Both the position numbers and the translations under genes were made by a program. DNA of 64,000 nt, from assembly GCA_020849665.1 (NCBI GenBank), contig JADLFX010000090.1, positions 62,001-126,000 of the forward strand, in the 5' to 3' direction. The notes beneath the pieces are model-generated. The model was given only the letters and a program-made list of their open reading frames with translations. It had not been told where the DNA came from and searched no databases. This DNA is from Planctomycetota bacterium (GTDB lineage Bacteria; Planctomycetota; UBA1135; UBA2386). This document shows positions 18,469 to 26,149 of the stretch, piece after piece; the first letter of the stretch is position 1, and every line of letters begins with the position of its first letter.

Positions 18469-19249
18469 CCGGCTCGACCCCCCGCGCGCGTTCCTCGGCG
18501 AAGAGTTCGGCGATGCGCGCCGCATCGAGGCCGCCGGGCGGACCGTCGAAGAACCAGCGGCCATGGCGCAGGGCCAGCACGCGGTCGAACCCGGCACCCA
18601 TGAGCTCCAGGTCGTGCAGGCTGACCAGGCAGGTGCGCCCGCGCTCGCGCGCCAGGCGCACCAGCAACTCGATCGTGGCCCGGCGCAGGCGCGGGTCGAG
18701 CGCGGCCGCAGGCTCGTCGGCGAGGATCAGCTCGGAATCCTGCGCCAGGAGGCGCGCGATCGCCACGCGTTGCCGCTGGCCCCCGGAGAGCGCGGCCACC
18801 GGCGCGTGCAGCTTCTCGGGGATGCCGACCGCGGCGAGCGCCGCGCGCGCCCGCTCCACCTCCTGCGGCCACACCAGGGAGAGCAGGCTGCGCAGGAGGG
18901 ACCAGTGGCCGAGGCGTCCGATCAGCACGTTGTGCACGGTCCGGAGGCCAGGCACCAGGGCATCGGTCTGGTAGAGGAAGCCGACCCGCTGGCGCAGGCG
19001 CCGCAGCTGGCGCGCCGAGAGCCGTCCCAGCTCCGCGCCCAGCACGCGCACCGTGCCGCGGCCCGGCGGGAGCGTGCCCGCCAGGATCCGCAGCAACGTG
19101 GTCTTGCCCGCGCCAGAGGGGCCCAGGAGGGCCACCATCTGGCCGGGTGGGATGGTCAGATCGATGCCGTCGAAGACGGCATGCGCACCGAACGCGCAGG
19201 AGACGCCGCGCAGCTCCAGGGCCGGCGCAGGCGCAGACGGCGTGGTCAC
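18461..19249 (-). CDS. phnC: Phosphonate/phosphite ABC transporter ATP-binding protein
   Basis: 262-residue ABC ATPase that energises import. Walker A GPSGAGKTTLL, Q-loop region VGFLYQTDALVPGL, signature LSGGQRQRVAIARLL, Walker B LILADEPAAALD and the switch His in LVSLHDLE are all intact. The GTG at 19249 overlaps the phnD stop by 4 bases, and its own stop overlaps phnE, so the three genes form one translationally coupled operon. Confidence 0.92.
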   Translation of the reverse strand: MTTPSAPAPALELRGVSCAFGAHAVFDGIDLTIPPGQMVALLGPSGAGKTTLLRILAGTLPPGRGTVRVLGAELGRLSARQLRRLRQRVGFLYQTDALVPGLRTVHNVLIGRLGHWSLLRSLLSLVWPQEVERARAALAAVGIPEKLHAPVAALSGGQRQRVAIARLLAQDSELILADEPAAALDPRLRRATIELLVRLARERGRTCLVSLHDLELMGAGFDRVLALRHGRWFFDGPPGGLDAARIAELFAEERARGVEPDA

Positions 19250-20157
19250 TTGCTGATGTCGGTGGATTCCAGCACGGCCTTGATGCCGTCCCACCACTCG
19301 GGCTTGGCAGCCACGTACTTCTGGGTGCTCTGCACCTTGAGGATCCGCTGGTCGGCCTCGCCCTTGGCGTCGAGACCGGTGAATGCGGCCTTGATCCTGG
19401 CCGTCACGCCCGGGCCGCAGCGCTGGTCGACGTCGCTGCGCACGCACCAGGCGTAGTCGACGAACTCCGGCGTGGTCCACAGGACCTGCACCTTGCTCAG
19501 GTCCGCCGGGTACTTCTTGGGGTCCTTCTTGACCTCGGCCACCATGCGATCGAAGTACGTGTAGTTCACCGCGCCCGCGTCCACGGCGCCGGTCGCCACG
19601 TCGAGCACGGTCTTGGTGTGGTCGCCGCTGTAGGCGACGCGCGAGAAGAACTTCTCGGGCTGCACTCCCTCCTGCACCAGGAAGTGGCGGGGCATGACGT
19701 GCCCGGAGGTGCTCGACTTCGACCCGAAGGTGAACGCCTTGCCCTTGAGGTCCTTCAGGCTCTTGGCGCCCAGTTCGGTGCGGGCGATCACGTAGCTCTT
19801 GAACTTCAGGTCGTTCTCACGCGTGACCAGGGGCAGCACCTTGCCCTTGCTCAGCATCATCGCCTGGACGGTGGTCACGCCGCCGAGCCACGCCATCTCG
19901 GCCTGGCCGCTCACCAGCGCGGTGACCGCGGCGTTGTAGTTCTCCACCGGAATGAAGAGCACCGGCACGCCGATCTGCTTCTCGAGCCAGGCCGAGATCG
20001 TGGCCTGGTCCTCCTTCAGGGTGTCCTTGTTCGCGTCCGGAATTGCCGTGACCCGCAGGGGCTTGACCTGCGCGGCGGCATCCTGCGCGAGGACCGGCGG
20101 CGAGAGGATGGCCAGGAACATGCACCAGGCCGTGAGCTTGTGTGCGTAGGGGTTCAC
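19246..20157 (-). CDS. phnD: Phosphonate/phosphite-binding protein
   Basis: 303 residues with an N-terminal signal peptide (LTAWCMFLAILSPPVLAQ). Periplasmic receptor of the PhnD/PtxB family: VPVLFIPVENYNAAVTALVSGQAEMAWLGG and the ligand-oxyanion loop GSKSSTSGHVMPRHFL are diagnostic. GTG 20157 is preceded by an AAGGAG ribosome site. No C-P lyase, phosphonatase or phosphite dehydrogenase gene is in the window, so which compound is imported (phosphonate, phosphite or hypophosphite) cannot be told. Confidence 0.92.
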   Translation of the reverse strand: MNPYAHKLTAWCMFLAILSPPVLAQDAAAQVKPLRVTAIPDANKDTLKEDQATISAWLEKQIGVPVLFIPVENYNAAVTALVSGQAEMAWLGGVTTVQAMMLSKGKVLPLVTRENDLKFKSYVIARTELGAKSLKDLKGKAFTFGSKSSTSGHVMPRHFLVQEGVQPEKFFSRVAYSGDHTKTVLDVATGAVDAGAVNYTYFDRMVAEVKKDPKKYPADLSKVQVLWTTPEFVDYAWCVRSDVDQRCGPGVTARIKAAFTGLDAKGEADQRILKVQSTQKYVAAKPEWWDGIKAVLESTDISK

Positions 20158-20184
20158 TTCGTTCTCCTTGAGTGAAGGGTTGAG

Positions 20185-20200
20185 GCGGCCTTATAGGGCC
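20185..20200 (-). promoter_or_regulatory. Possible -10 region of the phn operon
   Basis: The minus strand reads GGCCCTATAAGGCC here, a -10-like CTATAA in an imperfect palindrome about 30 bases before the phnD start. No convincing -35 is seen in the GC-rich surroundings. The palindrome could also bind a regulator. Confidence 0.3.
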
Positions 20201-20231
20201 GGCCGGCGCGCCAACCCACTCCCGGCTGCCC

Positions 20232-22541
20232 TCAGAGGCGCACGCGCGTGGCCACGAGGACGGCATCGCCCCACTGGAAGGTGCCGGCCCGGTCGCCGCG
20301 CGCCGCCAGCAGGTCGTGGTGCTGCCCGGGCAGGCCCACGCTGAGGTCGTGCAGGACCAGCTCGGCTGGCTCCGTGCCGGGGAGGAGAAGTTCCAGCGTC
20401 AGGCCCTCCGGGGGCAGCGTGGTGCAGGCCAGACCGGACCCGAGGGTCCATGCCGCGCCGCCAACCTCGAGCGGCGCCGGGCCGGCGGCGACCCGGAAGC
20501 CTTGGATCCCGCGCAGGCCGGCGTAGCCGGCTCCGCGCTCGGAACGCAGGCGGACCCGCACGACGCGCCGGACCCCCTCGACGCGGGCCTCCAGGATCTC
20601 CAGGCGCGGGGGGGGCAGGTCCTCGCGCTGGGCCGGAGCCGTGAGGGCGCGGCGGGTCCACCAGAGCGGGTACTGGACCGGTTCGGGTCCCGTGAAGCGG
20701 CGGGCGCGCCGCAGCTCGTACGGCAGGGAGCCTGGGCTCGCGTGCGGGACCAGCAGGGGCATGTGCGCCTCGATCCGTGCGGCGGCATCGTCCTGGACGT
20801 GGACCAATGCGAGGCGCTGCGGCGCCTGCGGGGTGAAGTGCGGCGTGTGCAGCCACGCGATGCCGGCGGCCATGGTCACCAGGCAGAGCGCCCCGGGAAT
20901 CGCGAAGCGGGCGGGTCCACCGCGGACGGCCCAGAGCGGCAGACAAGGCAGCAGGAGCCAGGGCACCAGCACCGCCGTGTGCACTCCGAATCCGAGGCCC
21001 TCGTGCACCAGCACCGCGACGGGCAGCCAGAGCGGGATCGCGACCAGCGCGGGTGCCGCCGCGGCCAGCCACCACACGCATGGCGTGCGGGAGCGAACGG
21101 CGAGCAGGAGCGAGAGGGCCGCGGCCATCGCGGGCAGGAGCGGGAGGTGGGACGCGAGGACGTAGTCCTCCTGCAGGCCGAGGCCGAGCGCCAGCGCGGC
21201 CCCGGCGACGCCGTGCACGCCGGCGAGCACGGCTGCCCCGCAGCGCGGACCGAGGAGGATGCCGGCCAGCGTGTGCAGGAGCGCGGTGGAACCCAGCAGC
21301 GCCAGCCACGCCGCGAACGCCGATGCCGGGAACGGCGTCGGCATCGCACCGCCGTAGTGCTGGGCACGGAGCAGGACGAAGAGTGCGAGGGCGCTCGTGC
21401 CGAGGGCCGCGAGCCAGAGCAGCACACCGCCCGCGATCCGGCCGATCGTGATGCCGGCCTGCCGCCATGCGAGCACGAACCACGCCAGCAGGAGCGCCAG
21501 CGTCGCCCCGGCCAGCGGCACCATCGCGGAGGCGGGCAGGCGCAGGAGCCCCAGGCCGAGGATGTCGCTGAACACCGCGTCGCCGTGCGCGCCCGGCGCG
21601 GGGAGGCCATCGGCAAGGCGGCGCGCGAGCGCCAGCGCGGCCGAGCCCTGCTGCTGGAGACTGGCAGGGTCCACGGACTCGACGGTGTCGAGCGGGGTGT
21701 GGTAGCGCGCGTAGCCTCCGATCCACGCGAAGTTGAAGCCGGGCACGCCCAGATCGAGGAACACCGAGAGGTCGGTGTCGTTCGGCATCAGGCGGTAGGC
21801 GAGCACGCCGACCGAGTTGGTGGTGAGCCGCGCGCCGGCGTCGGCCAGCGCCGCGATCCAAGGCGCGTTGCCGCGCCCGGTCTCGAACATCACGCTGGCC
21901 CCGGTGGTGCCGCGTGCTTCCAGGTTGATCACGCAGCCCACGCTCCGAGCGGCTGGGTGACCGGTGGCGAACGCGTGCGCGCCCAGCAGTCCCATCTCCT
22001 CGCCGTCGGCGAACAGCACCAGGATCGGGTGGCGGCGCGGGCCGTCGTGGCGCAGCGCGCGCACCACCTCCAGGAGCGCGGCACAGCCGGCGGCGTCGTC
22101 GCTGGCGCCCGGGCCCGCCGGCACGGAGTCGTAGTGGGCCAGGAGGAGGATCGCGGGCAGGTCCTCGCGTCCGGGGAGGCGGGCCAGGACATTCTGCACG
22201 CGCGCCAGCGTCGTCCACCCCGGACCCCCGCGCTGGGTCCAGGTGTCCTGGAGTTCCGCCTCCAGGCCGAGAGTGCGCAGCGCCGCGCCCAGCGCCGCAC
22301 GGCTGCGCGCGTGCGCGTCGCTGCCCATCGGTCTCGGCGCGGCATCGGGTACCAACGCGCGCAGGTGGCCGAGGGCGCGTTGCGCCGAGAAGCGCCCGGC
22401 CGCAGCGTCGGCGGGCAGCGCCGCCGGCGGATGCAGCCGCCACGCGCTGCCCGCGAGGAGAGCCGCTGCGAGCACGAGCGCGGCCACCAGCCAACGCGTG
22501 CCGGCGGGAGACGGCGCGGGCGCCGGGGCGGGTGGTTGCAC
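20232..22541 (-). CDS. M28 family metallopeptidase with multi-span membrane domain
   Basis: 769 residues from GTG 22541: one N-terminal helix (WLVAALVLAAALLAGSAW), an M28 zinc aminopeptidase domain (about residues 40-320), then about nine membrane helices and a C-terminal soluble domain. Metal-binding motifs are complete: LLAHYDSVPAGPGASDD, FADGEEMGLLGA, MPNDTDLSVF and YHTPLDT. The layout resembles the Fxna/ERMP1-like branch of M28. The peptidase domain would face outside the cytoplasm. Substrate unknown. Confidence 0.88.
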   Translation of the reverse strand: MQPPAPAPAPSPAGTRWLVAALVLAAALLAGSAWRLHPPAALPADAAAGRFSAQRALGHLRALVPDAAPRPMGSDAHARSRAALGAALRTLGLEAELQDTWTQRGGPGWTTLARVQNVLARLPGREDLPAILLLAHYDSVPAGPGASDDAAGCAALLEVVRALRHDGPRRHPILVLFADGEEMGLLGAHAFATGHPAARSVGCVINLEARGTTGASVMFETGRGNAPWIAALADAGARLTTNSVGVLAYRLMPNDTDLSVFLDLGVPGFNFAWIGGYARYHTPLDTVESVDPASLQQQGSAALALARRLADGLPAPGAHGDAVFSDILGLGLLRLPASAMVPLAGATLALLLAWFVLAWRQAGITIGRIAGGVLLWLAALGTSALALFVLLRAQHYGGAMPTPFPASAFAAWLALLGSTALLHTLAGILLGPRCGAAVLAGVHGVAGAALALGLGLQEDYVLASHLPLLPAMAAALSLLLAVRSRTPCVWWLAAAAPALVAIPLWLPVAVLVHEGLGFGVHTAVLVPWLLLPCLPLWAVRGGPARFAIPGALCLVTMAAGIAWLHTPHFTPQAPQRLALVHVQDDAAARIEAHMPLLVPHASPGSLPYELRRARRFTGPEPVQYPLWWTRRALTAPAQREDLPPPRLEILEARVEGVRRVVRVRLRSERGAGYAGLRGIQGFRVAAGPAPLEVGGAAWTLGSGLACTTLPPEGLTLELLLPGTEPAELVLHDLSVGLPGQHHDLLAARGDRAGTFQWGDAVLVATRVRL

Positions 22542-22627
22542 GGCGGGAACGTAGCGCCAGCGCCCGCGAACCGCAGCGGGGCGCCGCGCCTCTTGCCTTC
22601 GTCCCGGGGGTGGCGCAGGGGTGGGAG

Positions 22628-22978
22628 ATGCAGCCTCTGCGCGTCGCGTGTGCGGTTCTCCTGGTGGTGCTCCTGGTCGGGATCGGGTGGGCCGCGCTCC
22701 AGGGTCCGGTCTGGGTCGCACTGGCCGCGATGCTGGAGGAGCCTTGGCAACTGGTCACGCTCGCCGACCTCGGCGCCGGCCTGCTGCTGACGGCGGCGTG
22801 GATCGTGTGGCGCGAGGGTTGGAAGGGGATTCCGTGGCTGATCCTCCTGGGCGGCCTCGGCAATGTGGCGACGCTGACCTACGTGCTGGTCAGGGGCGCG
22901 CGCTGCCGGTCGGTCGCGGAGCTGCTCCTTCCCGCGGCGGGCAGAGCTCGGAGCGAAGCCACGCGAGAGTCGGCATGA
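22628..22978 (+). CDS. Small membrane protein, DUF1475-like
   Basis: 116 residues with three to four hydrophobic segments (VACAVLLVVLLVGIGWAAL, LVTLADLGAGLLLTAAWIVW, IPWLILLGGLGNVATLTYVL). The pattern W-x-L-V-T-L-x-D-L followed by W-R-E and LGGLGN resembles DUF1475. ATG 22628 is the first start with a hydrophobic N-terminus. Its 3' end overlaps the convergent DUF2878 gene by 89 bases. Confidence 0.6.
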   Translation: MQPLRVACAVLLVVLLVGIGWAALQGPVWVALAAMLEEPWQLVTLADLGAGLLLTAAWIVWREGWKGIPWLILLGGLGNVATLTYVLVRGARCRSVAELLLPAAGRARSEATRESA

Positions 22979-23444
22979 GCACGGCCCACGTGATCGCGAG
23001 CACGGCCAGGCTGAGCCGCGGGTCCGGACCCATGCGCAGAGCGGCCAGCCGTTCGCCGGCGAGGTAGCTGAGCGGCCCACCGGCGGCGCCGAGGAGCGCC
23101 GCGAGCCAGGGCCGCCGCAGGACCCAGAGCAGCGACGCGTTGAAGGTGGTGGCGAAGAGGAGCCAGAGCGCGGGGATCCAGAGCGGCAGCCACACGAGAT
23201 GCAGCGGCGCGCGGGGAAACGCGATGAGGCCCAGACCCGCCTGGATCGCATCCGCCAGCGTGCCCAGCAGGGTTGCGGTGACGAGCAGCAGGGACTCGCG
23301 GCGCGGGTCTGGCGTGCACGAGAGATGGAGGGCGAGGGCGGGGAGGGCAACCGCCGGCCCCAGCCACCAGAGGCCGTTCCCCGCGCCGAGGACGCAGGCG
23401 AACCAGCCTGCCTGGAAGATCAGGAAGTTGCAGAGGTTGCGCAC
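22890..23444 (-). CDS. DUF2878-type membrane protein
   Basis: 184 residues with six hydrophobic segments. The start VRNLCNFLIFQAGWFACVLGA matches the usual beginning of DUF2878 proteins, so GTG 23444 is chosen over longer frames. DUF2878 genes often travel with cfa, DUF1365 and ECF/ChrR regulators in other bacteria (recalled, not checked here). That fits its position 3 kb from a cfa-DUF1365 operon. Function unknown. Confidence 0.7.
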   Translation of the reverse strand: MRNLCNFLIFQAGWFACVLGAGNGLWWLGPAVALPALALHLSCTPDPRRESLLLVTATLLGTLADAIQAGLGLIAFPRAPLHLVWLPLWIPALWLLFATTFNASLLWVLRRPWLAALLGAAGGPLSYLAGERLAALRMGPDPRLSLAVLAITWAVLMPTLAWLRSELCPPREGAAPRPTGSARP

Positions 23445-23670
23445 GGTGCGGGGATCGTGGCGGTCCGAGCCACGGGGAATCGTGGCGAGGCCGGCCGGGA
23501 AAATGTGGAGTGAGCGCTTGGAACGCAAGCCACGGATCGCTCGACTCGCGTAGGGACGGTCGATCGATCGTCTCCCACCGCGGCGTCGCCCCACCCCGTC
23601 ACCACCGGGGCCTGGAATCCCCGGCAGCGCAGCGGCAGGAGCTTCCACCCAGGCCCTTCATCCGGATCCC

Positions 23671-24870
23671 ATGCTCCAGCGCGCCCGCGGTCTGTGCACC
23701 GCTCTCGTCTTCGCCGGCTCGTCTCTCGCGCAGACCACGTTCGAGGTCGGTTGGCAGGATCTCTACGTGTCGAACCCGACCGGGTCGGGCTCCGCGCAGA
23801 TCCCGGTGCGCGTGTACTACCCCGCGACCGCACGCGGGCTGAACACGCTCCTGGTACCCATGGCGGGCGGCTGGCCGGTGTACGTGTTCCTGCACGGGGC
23901 GGGTAGCGGGAGCAGGCACTACGAGCAGCCGAGTGTCGAGGTCGCCCGACATGGCTGCGTGATCGTGCTTCCCGACACCGGCCAGTACGACAGCAACCTC
24001 CTGCAACGCGACGGCGCAGCGCTCTACCGCTCCCTGAGCGATGAAAGCCAGCGCCAGGGCTCGCCCCTGCGGGGCGTGATCGACATGAACCGCGCGGCGA
24101 TCGGCGGCTATTCGATGGGCGGCGGCGCGGCGCTGCGCGTGGTGGCGCAGAATCCCGGTTACCGGGCGGCGTTCGCGCATGCCCCCACCAGTGGGAACAG
24201 CAGTGGTCCGGCGGTGGGGCCTTCGATCCAGGTACCCGTGGGACTGGTGGTCGGTCTGGGCGACACCACGGTTGGTTGGAGCAGCGTGGTGAACGGGTGG
24301 TACGCGAACCTGCGCAACGTCTCGGGCCTGCGCGTGACCTACCTGATGAACCAGGATGCCAGCCACGTGAACGTGATCGACACGCCCGATCCGTCGACGA
24401 CCACGCGGGAGGTGTATGCGCGTTCGATGCGTGTGGCGAATGGCTTCCTCGCCGCGGTGCTCAAGGGCGACGTGCGGGGCCTGGATGCCGTGGTGGGCGA
24501 CACCGCGCGCGGCGAGGCCCGTCTCGTGCAGCTCTACAACGAAGTCGAACAACCCGCGCTGTGGTACCAGGGTGGCACCACGCCGGGGAGCCGTGGGACC
24601 CTCACCGGATACTCGGCCGGACCCGTGCTGCCGCTGATGGTGGCGGCGGGCACGGGGGCGATCGCGACCCCGTTCGGGACCCTGCTCCTCGATCCCTACA
24701 CCCTCGTCGTCGTCGGCGCGCCGCCCATCGGTCAGGACCGGCTGGCGCGCCTGACGATCGACGTACCCAACGACCCCTCGCTCGCCGGCAAGACCTTCTG
24801 GTTCCAGGCCCTCGGCCAGTCCAGCTCCGGCATCCCCCGCCTCTCGACCCTGCAACCGATACGACTCTGA
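23671..24870 (+). CDS. Secreted alpha/beta hydrolase with C-terminal sorting-like module
   Basis: 399 residues: signal peptide (ARGLCTALVFAGSSLAQ), an alpha/beta-hydrolase domain (about residues 40-275), then a C-terminal module. The nucleophile elbow is GGYSMGGGAALRV, the oxyanion region is VFLHGAGSGSRHYEQ, and a late His lies in QDASHVNVID. It resembles secreted dienelactone-hydrolase or PAF-acetylhydrolase-like esterases. The C-terminal module contains LAGKTFWFQALG, matching the motif in three other secreted proteins here. Its stop codon lies inside REP copy 1. Confidence 0.82.
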   Translation: MLQRARGLCTALVFAGSSLAQTTFEVGWQDLYVSNPTGSGSAQIPVRVYYPATARGLNTLLVPMAGGWPVYVFLHGAGSGSRHYEQPSVEVARHGCVIVLPDTGQYDSNLLQRDGAALYRSLSDESQRQGSPLRGVIDMNRAAIGGYSMGGGAALRVVAQNPGYRAAFAHAPTSGNSSGPAVGPSIQVPVGLVVGLGDTTVGWSSVVNGWYANLRNVSGLRVTYLMNQDASHVNVIDTPDPSTTTREVYARSMRVANGFLAAVLKGDVRGLDAVVGDTARGEARLVQLYNEVEQPALWYQGGTTPGSRGTLTGYSAGPVLPLMVAAGTGAIATPFGTLLLDPYTLVVVGAPPIGQDRLARLTIDVPNDPSLAGKTFWFQALGQSSSGIPRLSTLQPIRL

Positions 24871-24903
24871 GCAATCTCGACGGTCACGTTACGCCAGCGT
24901 GAC
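24863..24903 (+). repeat. REP element copy 1 (left end of RAYT unit)
   Basis: A conserved head (CTCTGAGCAATCTCGACGG, preceded by GA) is followed by a hairpin GTTACG-CCAG-CGTGAC (24888-24903). The stop codon of the upstream hydrolase (24868-24870) lies in the head, and the stop of the convergent transposase (24884-24886) lies between head and hairpin. Same family as 26109-26149 and 47909-47952. Confidence 0.85.
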
Positions 24904-26062
24904 ACAGGCGCTCGCGCATCACCTGCGCGCAGGCGGTGAGGATCTCGGCGCAGCGCTGCGCGTAGCCGGGGTCGCGACGGAACCGCACCCCGTGCTCCGT
25001 GCAGAGTTCGGAGATGCGAGAGGCGCTGAGGCCCAGCCTGGCGGCGATCTCCCCGTGGGCGAGACCGCATCCCTGCCGCAGCAACCCGGCAACCAGGGCC
25101 GGTTCGGAGGAACCGCAATACGGCCCCGGCGAGCGCGCGTTGCCGCGGGGTTCGCCCGCCGTCGCGGCGGAGCCGGCTGCGCTGCCTGCCAACCAGGTCG
25201 GACCGGCGGCGGTCACGGCTTCCGATCCGCGCCTGCGGCCCACCTCCCGCGCGCCTGCCCGCGAGGCCGGACCCTCGGCCCGATCGCGCTCGCCATCCAC
25301 CCGATCGGCGCAGCCCAGGACGGTGAGGAGCACGCGCGGGTCGGCCAGGGCGGTGAGCTTCAGGCGACCGTCGGCGTTGCGCGCCCGCTCCTGGAGCCAT
25401 TCGAGCATCGCGGGTGACGAGTTCCGAGCCAGCTCTGCTCTCGTGGCCTCTCGCTCGGGCAACCAGAGGTTGTGCTCGTAGAGCCAGCGCCATTCATCCG
25501 GCAGGACGCGACCGTAGTACTCCGCGTACGCCGGCCCGGCACCCCCACGATGCTCGATCCGGCCGGAGGTCATGCGTTGGAGCGCGGCGTCCGAGAGCCA
25601 CGGCGGCAGGCGCCCGCGAACCTGATGGAACGCACTTGCGTACGGGTACTCGCCGACCCGTGCGGCCATGCGCGCCTGCACCGGATTCTGTTCGACGTAG
25701 CGGACCGCGATGTCCATCTCGTCCGCGTCGAGGAGGCGCCGGGAACCGTAGCGCCGCTCGTACAGCGGCCCAGTGCGCCCGTTCCTCCGGTTGAAGCGCC
25801 GGGTGTGCTGCGCGAGCACCTCCTGCATGACCTCGGCGAGTTGGCCGGCGCGACTGCGCAGGACCAGGTGGTAGTGATTGGTGAGGAGGGCGTAGGCGAT
25901 CACCTCGATGCGTCCCGCCCGCACCTGCCACGCAAGGCGCGACAGGAAGTACCGGTGATCGTGACGCCCGCCGAAGATCGCGCGCTGGGAGACGCCGCGG
26001 CCCCACACGTGGTGGAGCGCCCCGGCCTCGTCCTGGCGCCGTCGCGAAGGATTCGATTCCAC
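24884..26062 (-). CDS. REP-associated tyrosine transposase (Y1/HUH, TnpA_REP)
   Basis: 392 residues. Single-strand transposase of the IS200-like Y1 family that acts on REP hairpins. Seen: HHVWGRGVSQRAIFGG, the HUH pair in LLTNHYHLVLRS, FNRRNGRTGPLYERRYGS and VRYVEQNPVQARM. The residue aligned with the usual catalytic Tyr (Y-x-x-x-FNRR) is His in QHTRRFNRR, which would question strand cleavage. The C-terminal half adds a long linker and a helix-turn-helix (GEIAARLGLSASRISELC) resembling DnaA/Trp-repressor-type DNA binding. GTG start at 26062. The last codons lie in REP copy 1. Confidence 0.85.
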   Translation of the reverse strand: MESNPSRRRQDEAGALHHVWGRGVSQRAIFGGRHDHRYFLSRLAWQVRAGRIEVIAYALLTNHYHLVLRSRAGQLAEVMQEVLAQHTRRFNRRNGRTGPLYERRYGSRRLLDADEMDIAVRYVEQNPVQARMAARVGEYPYASAFHQVRGRLPPWLSDAALQRMTSGRIEHRGGAGPAYAEYYGRVLPDEWRWLYEHNLWLPEREATRAELARNSSPAMLEWLQERARNADGRLKLTALADPRVLLTVLGCADRVDGERDRAEGPASRAGAREVGRRRGSEAVTAAGPTWLAGSAAGSAATAGEPRGNARSPGPYCGSSEPALVAGLLRQGCGLAHGEIAARLGLSASRISELCTEHGVRFRRDPGYAQRCAEILTACAQVMRERLCHAGVT

Positions 26063-26108
26063 ACCATCCAGTGGACGTCGGATCCGATCGGTGACGTGCT
26101 CGCCCGAA

Positions 26109-26149
26109 GTTACGCAGCCGTAACACGACCGTCGAGATTGCTCAGAGTC
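26109..26149 (-). repeat. REP element copy 2 (right end of RAYT unit)
   Basis: Inverted copy of the element at 24863: hairpin GTTACG-CAGC-CGTAAC (26109-26124) and the same conserved head, ending GAGATTGCTCAGAGTC on the plus strand. The stop codon of the cfa-like gene (26142-26144) lies in the head. Confidence 0.85.

Larger units (their letters stand above)
24865..26149. mobile_element. RAYT transposase unit bounded by inverted REP elements
   Basis: A 1.3 kb unit consisting of one REP-associated tyrosine transposase gene with REP copies in inverted orientation at both ends; the conserved heads point outward. It is inserted exactly between the 3' ends of the flanking hydrolase (+) and cfa-like (-) genes without damaging either. 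A third REP lies 22 kb away. Whether the unit itself moves as one piece is inferred. Confidence 0.7.
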
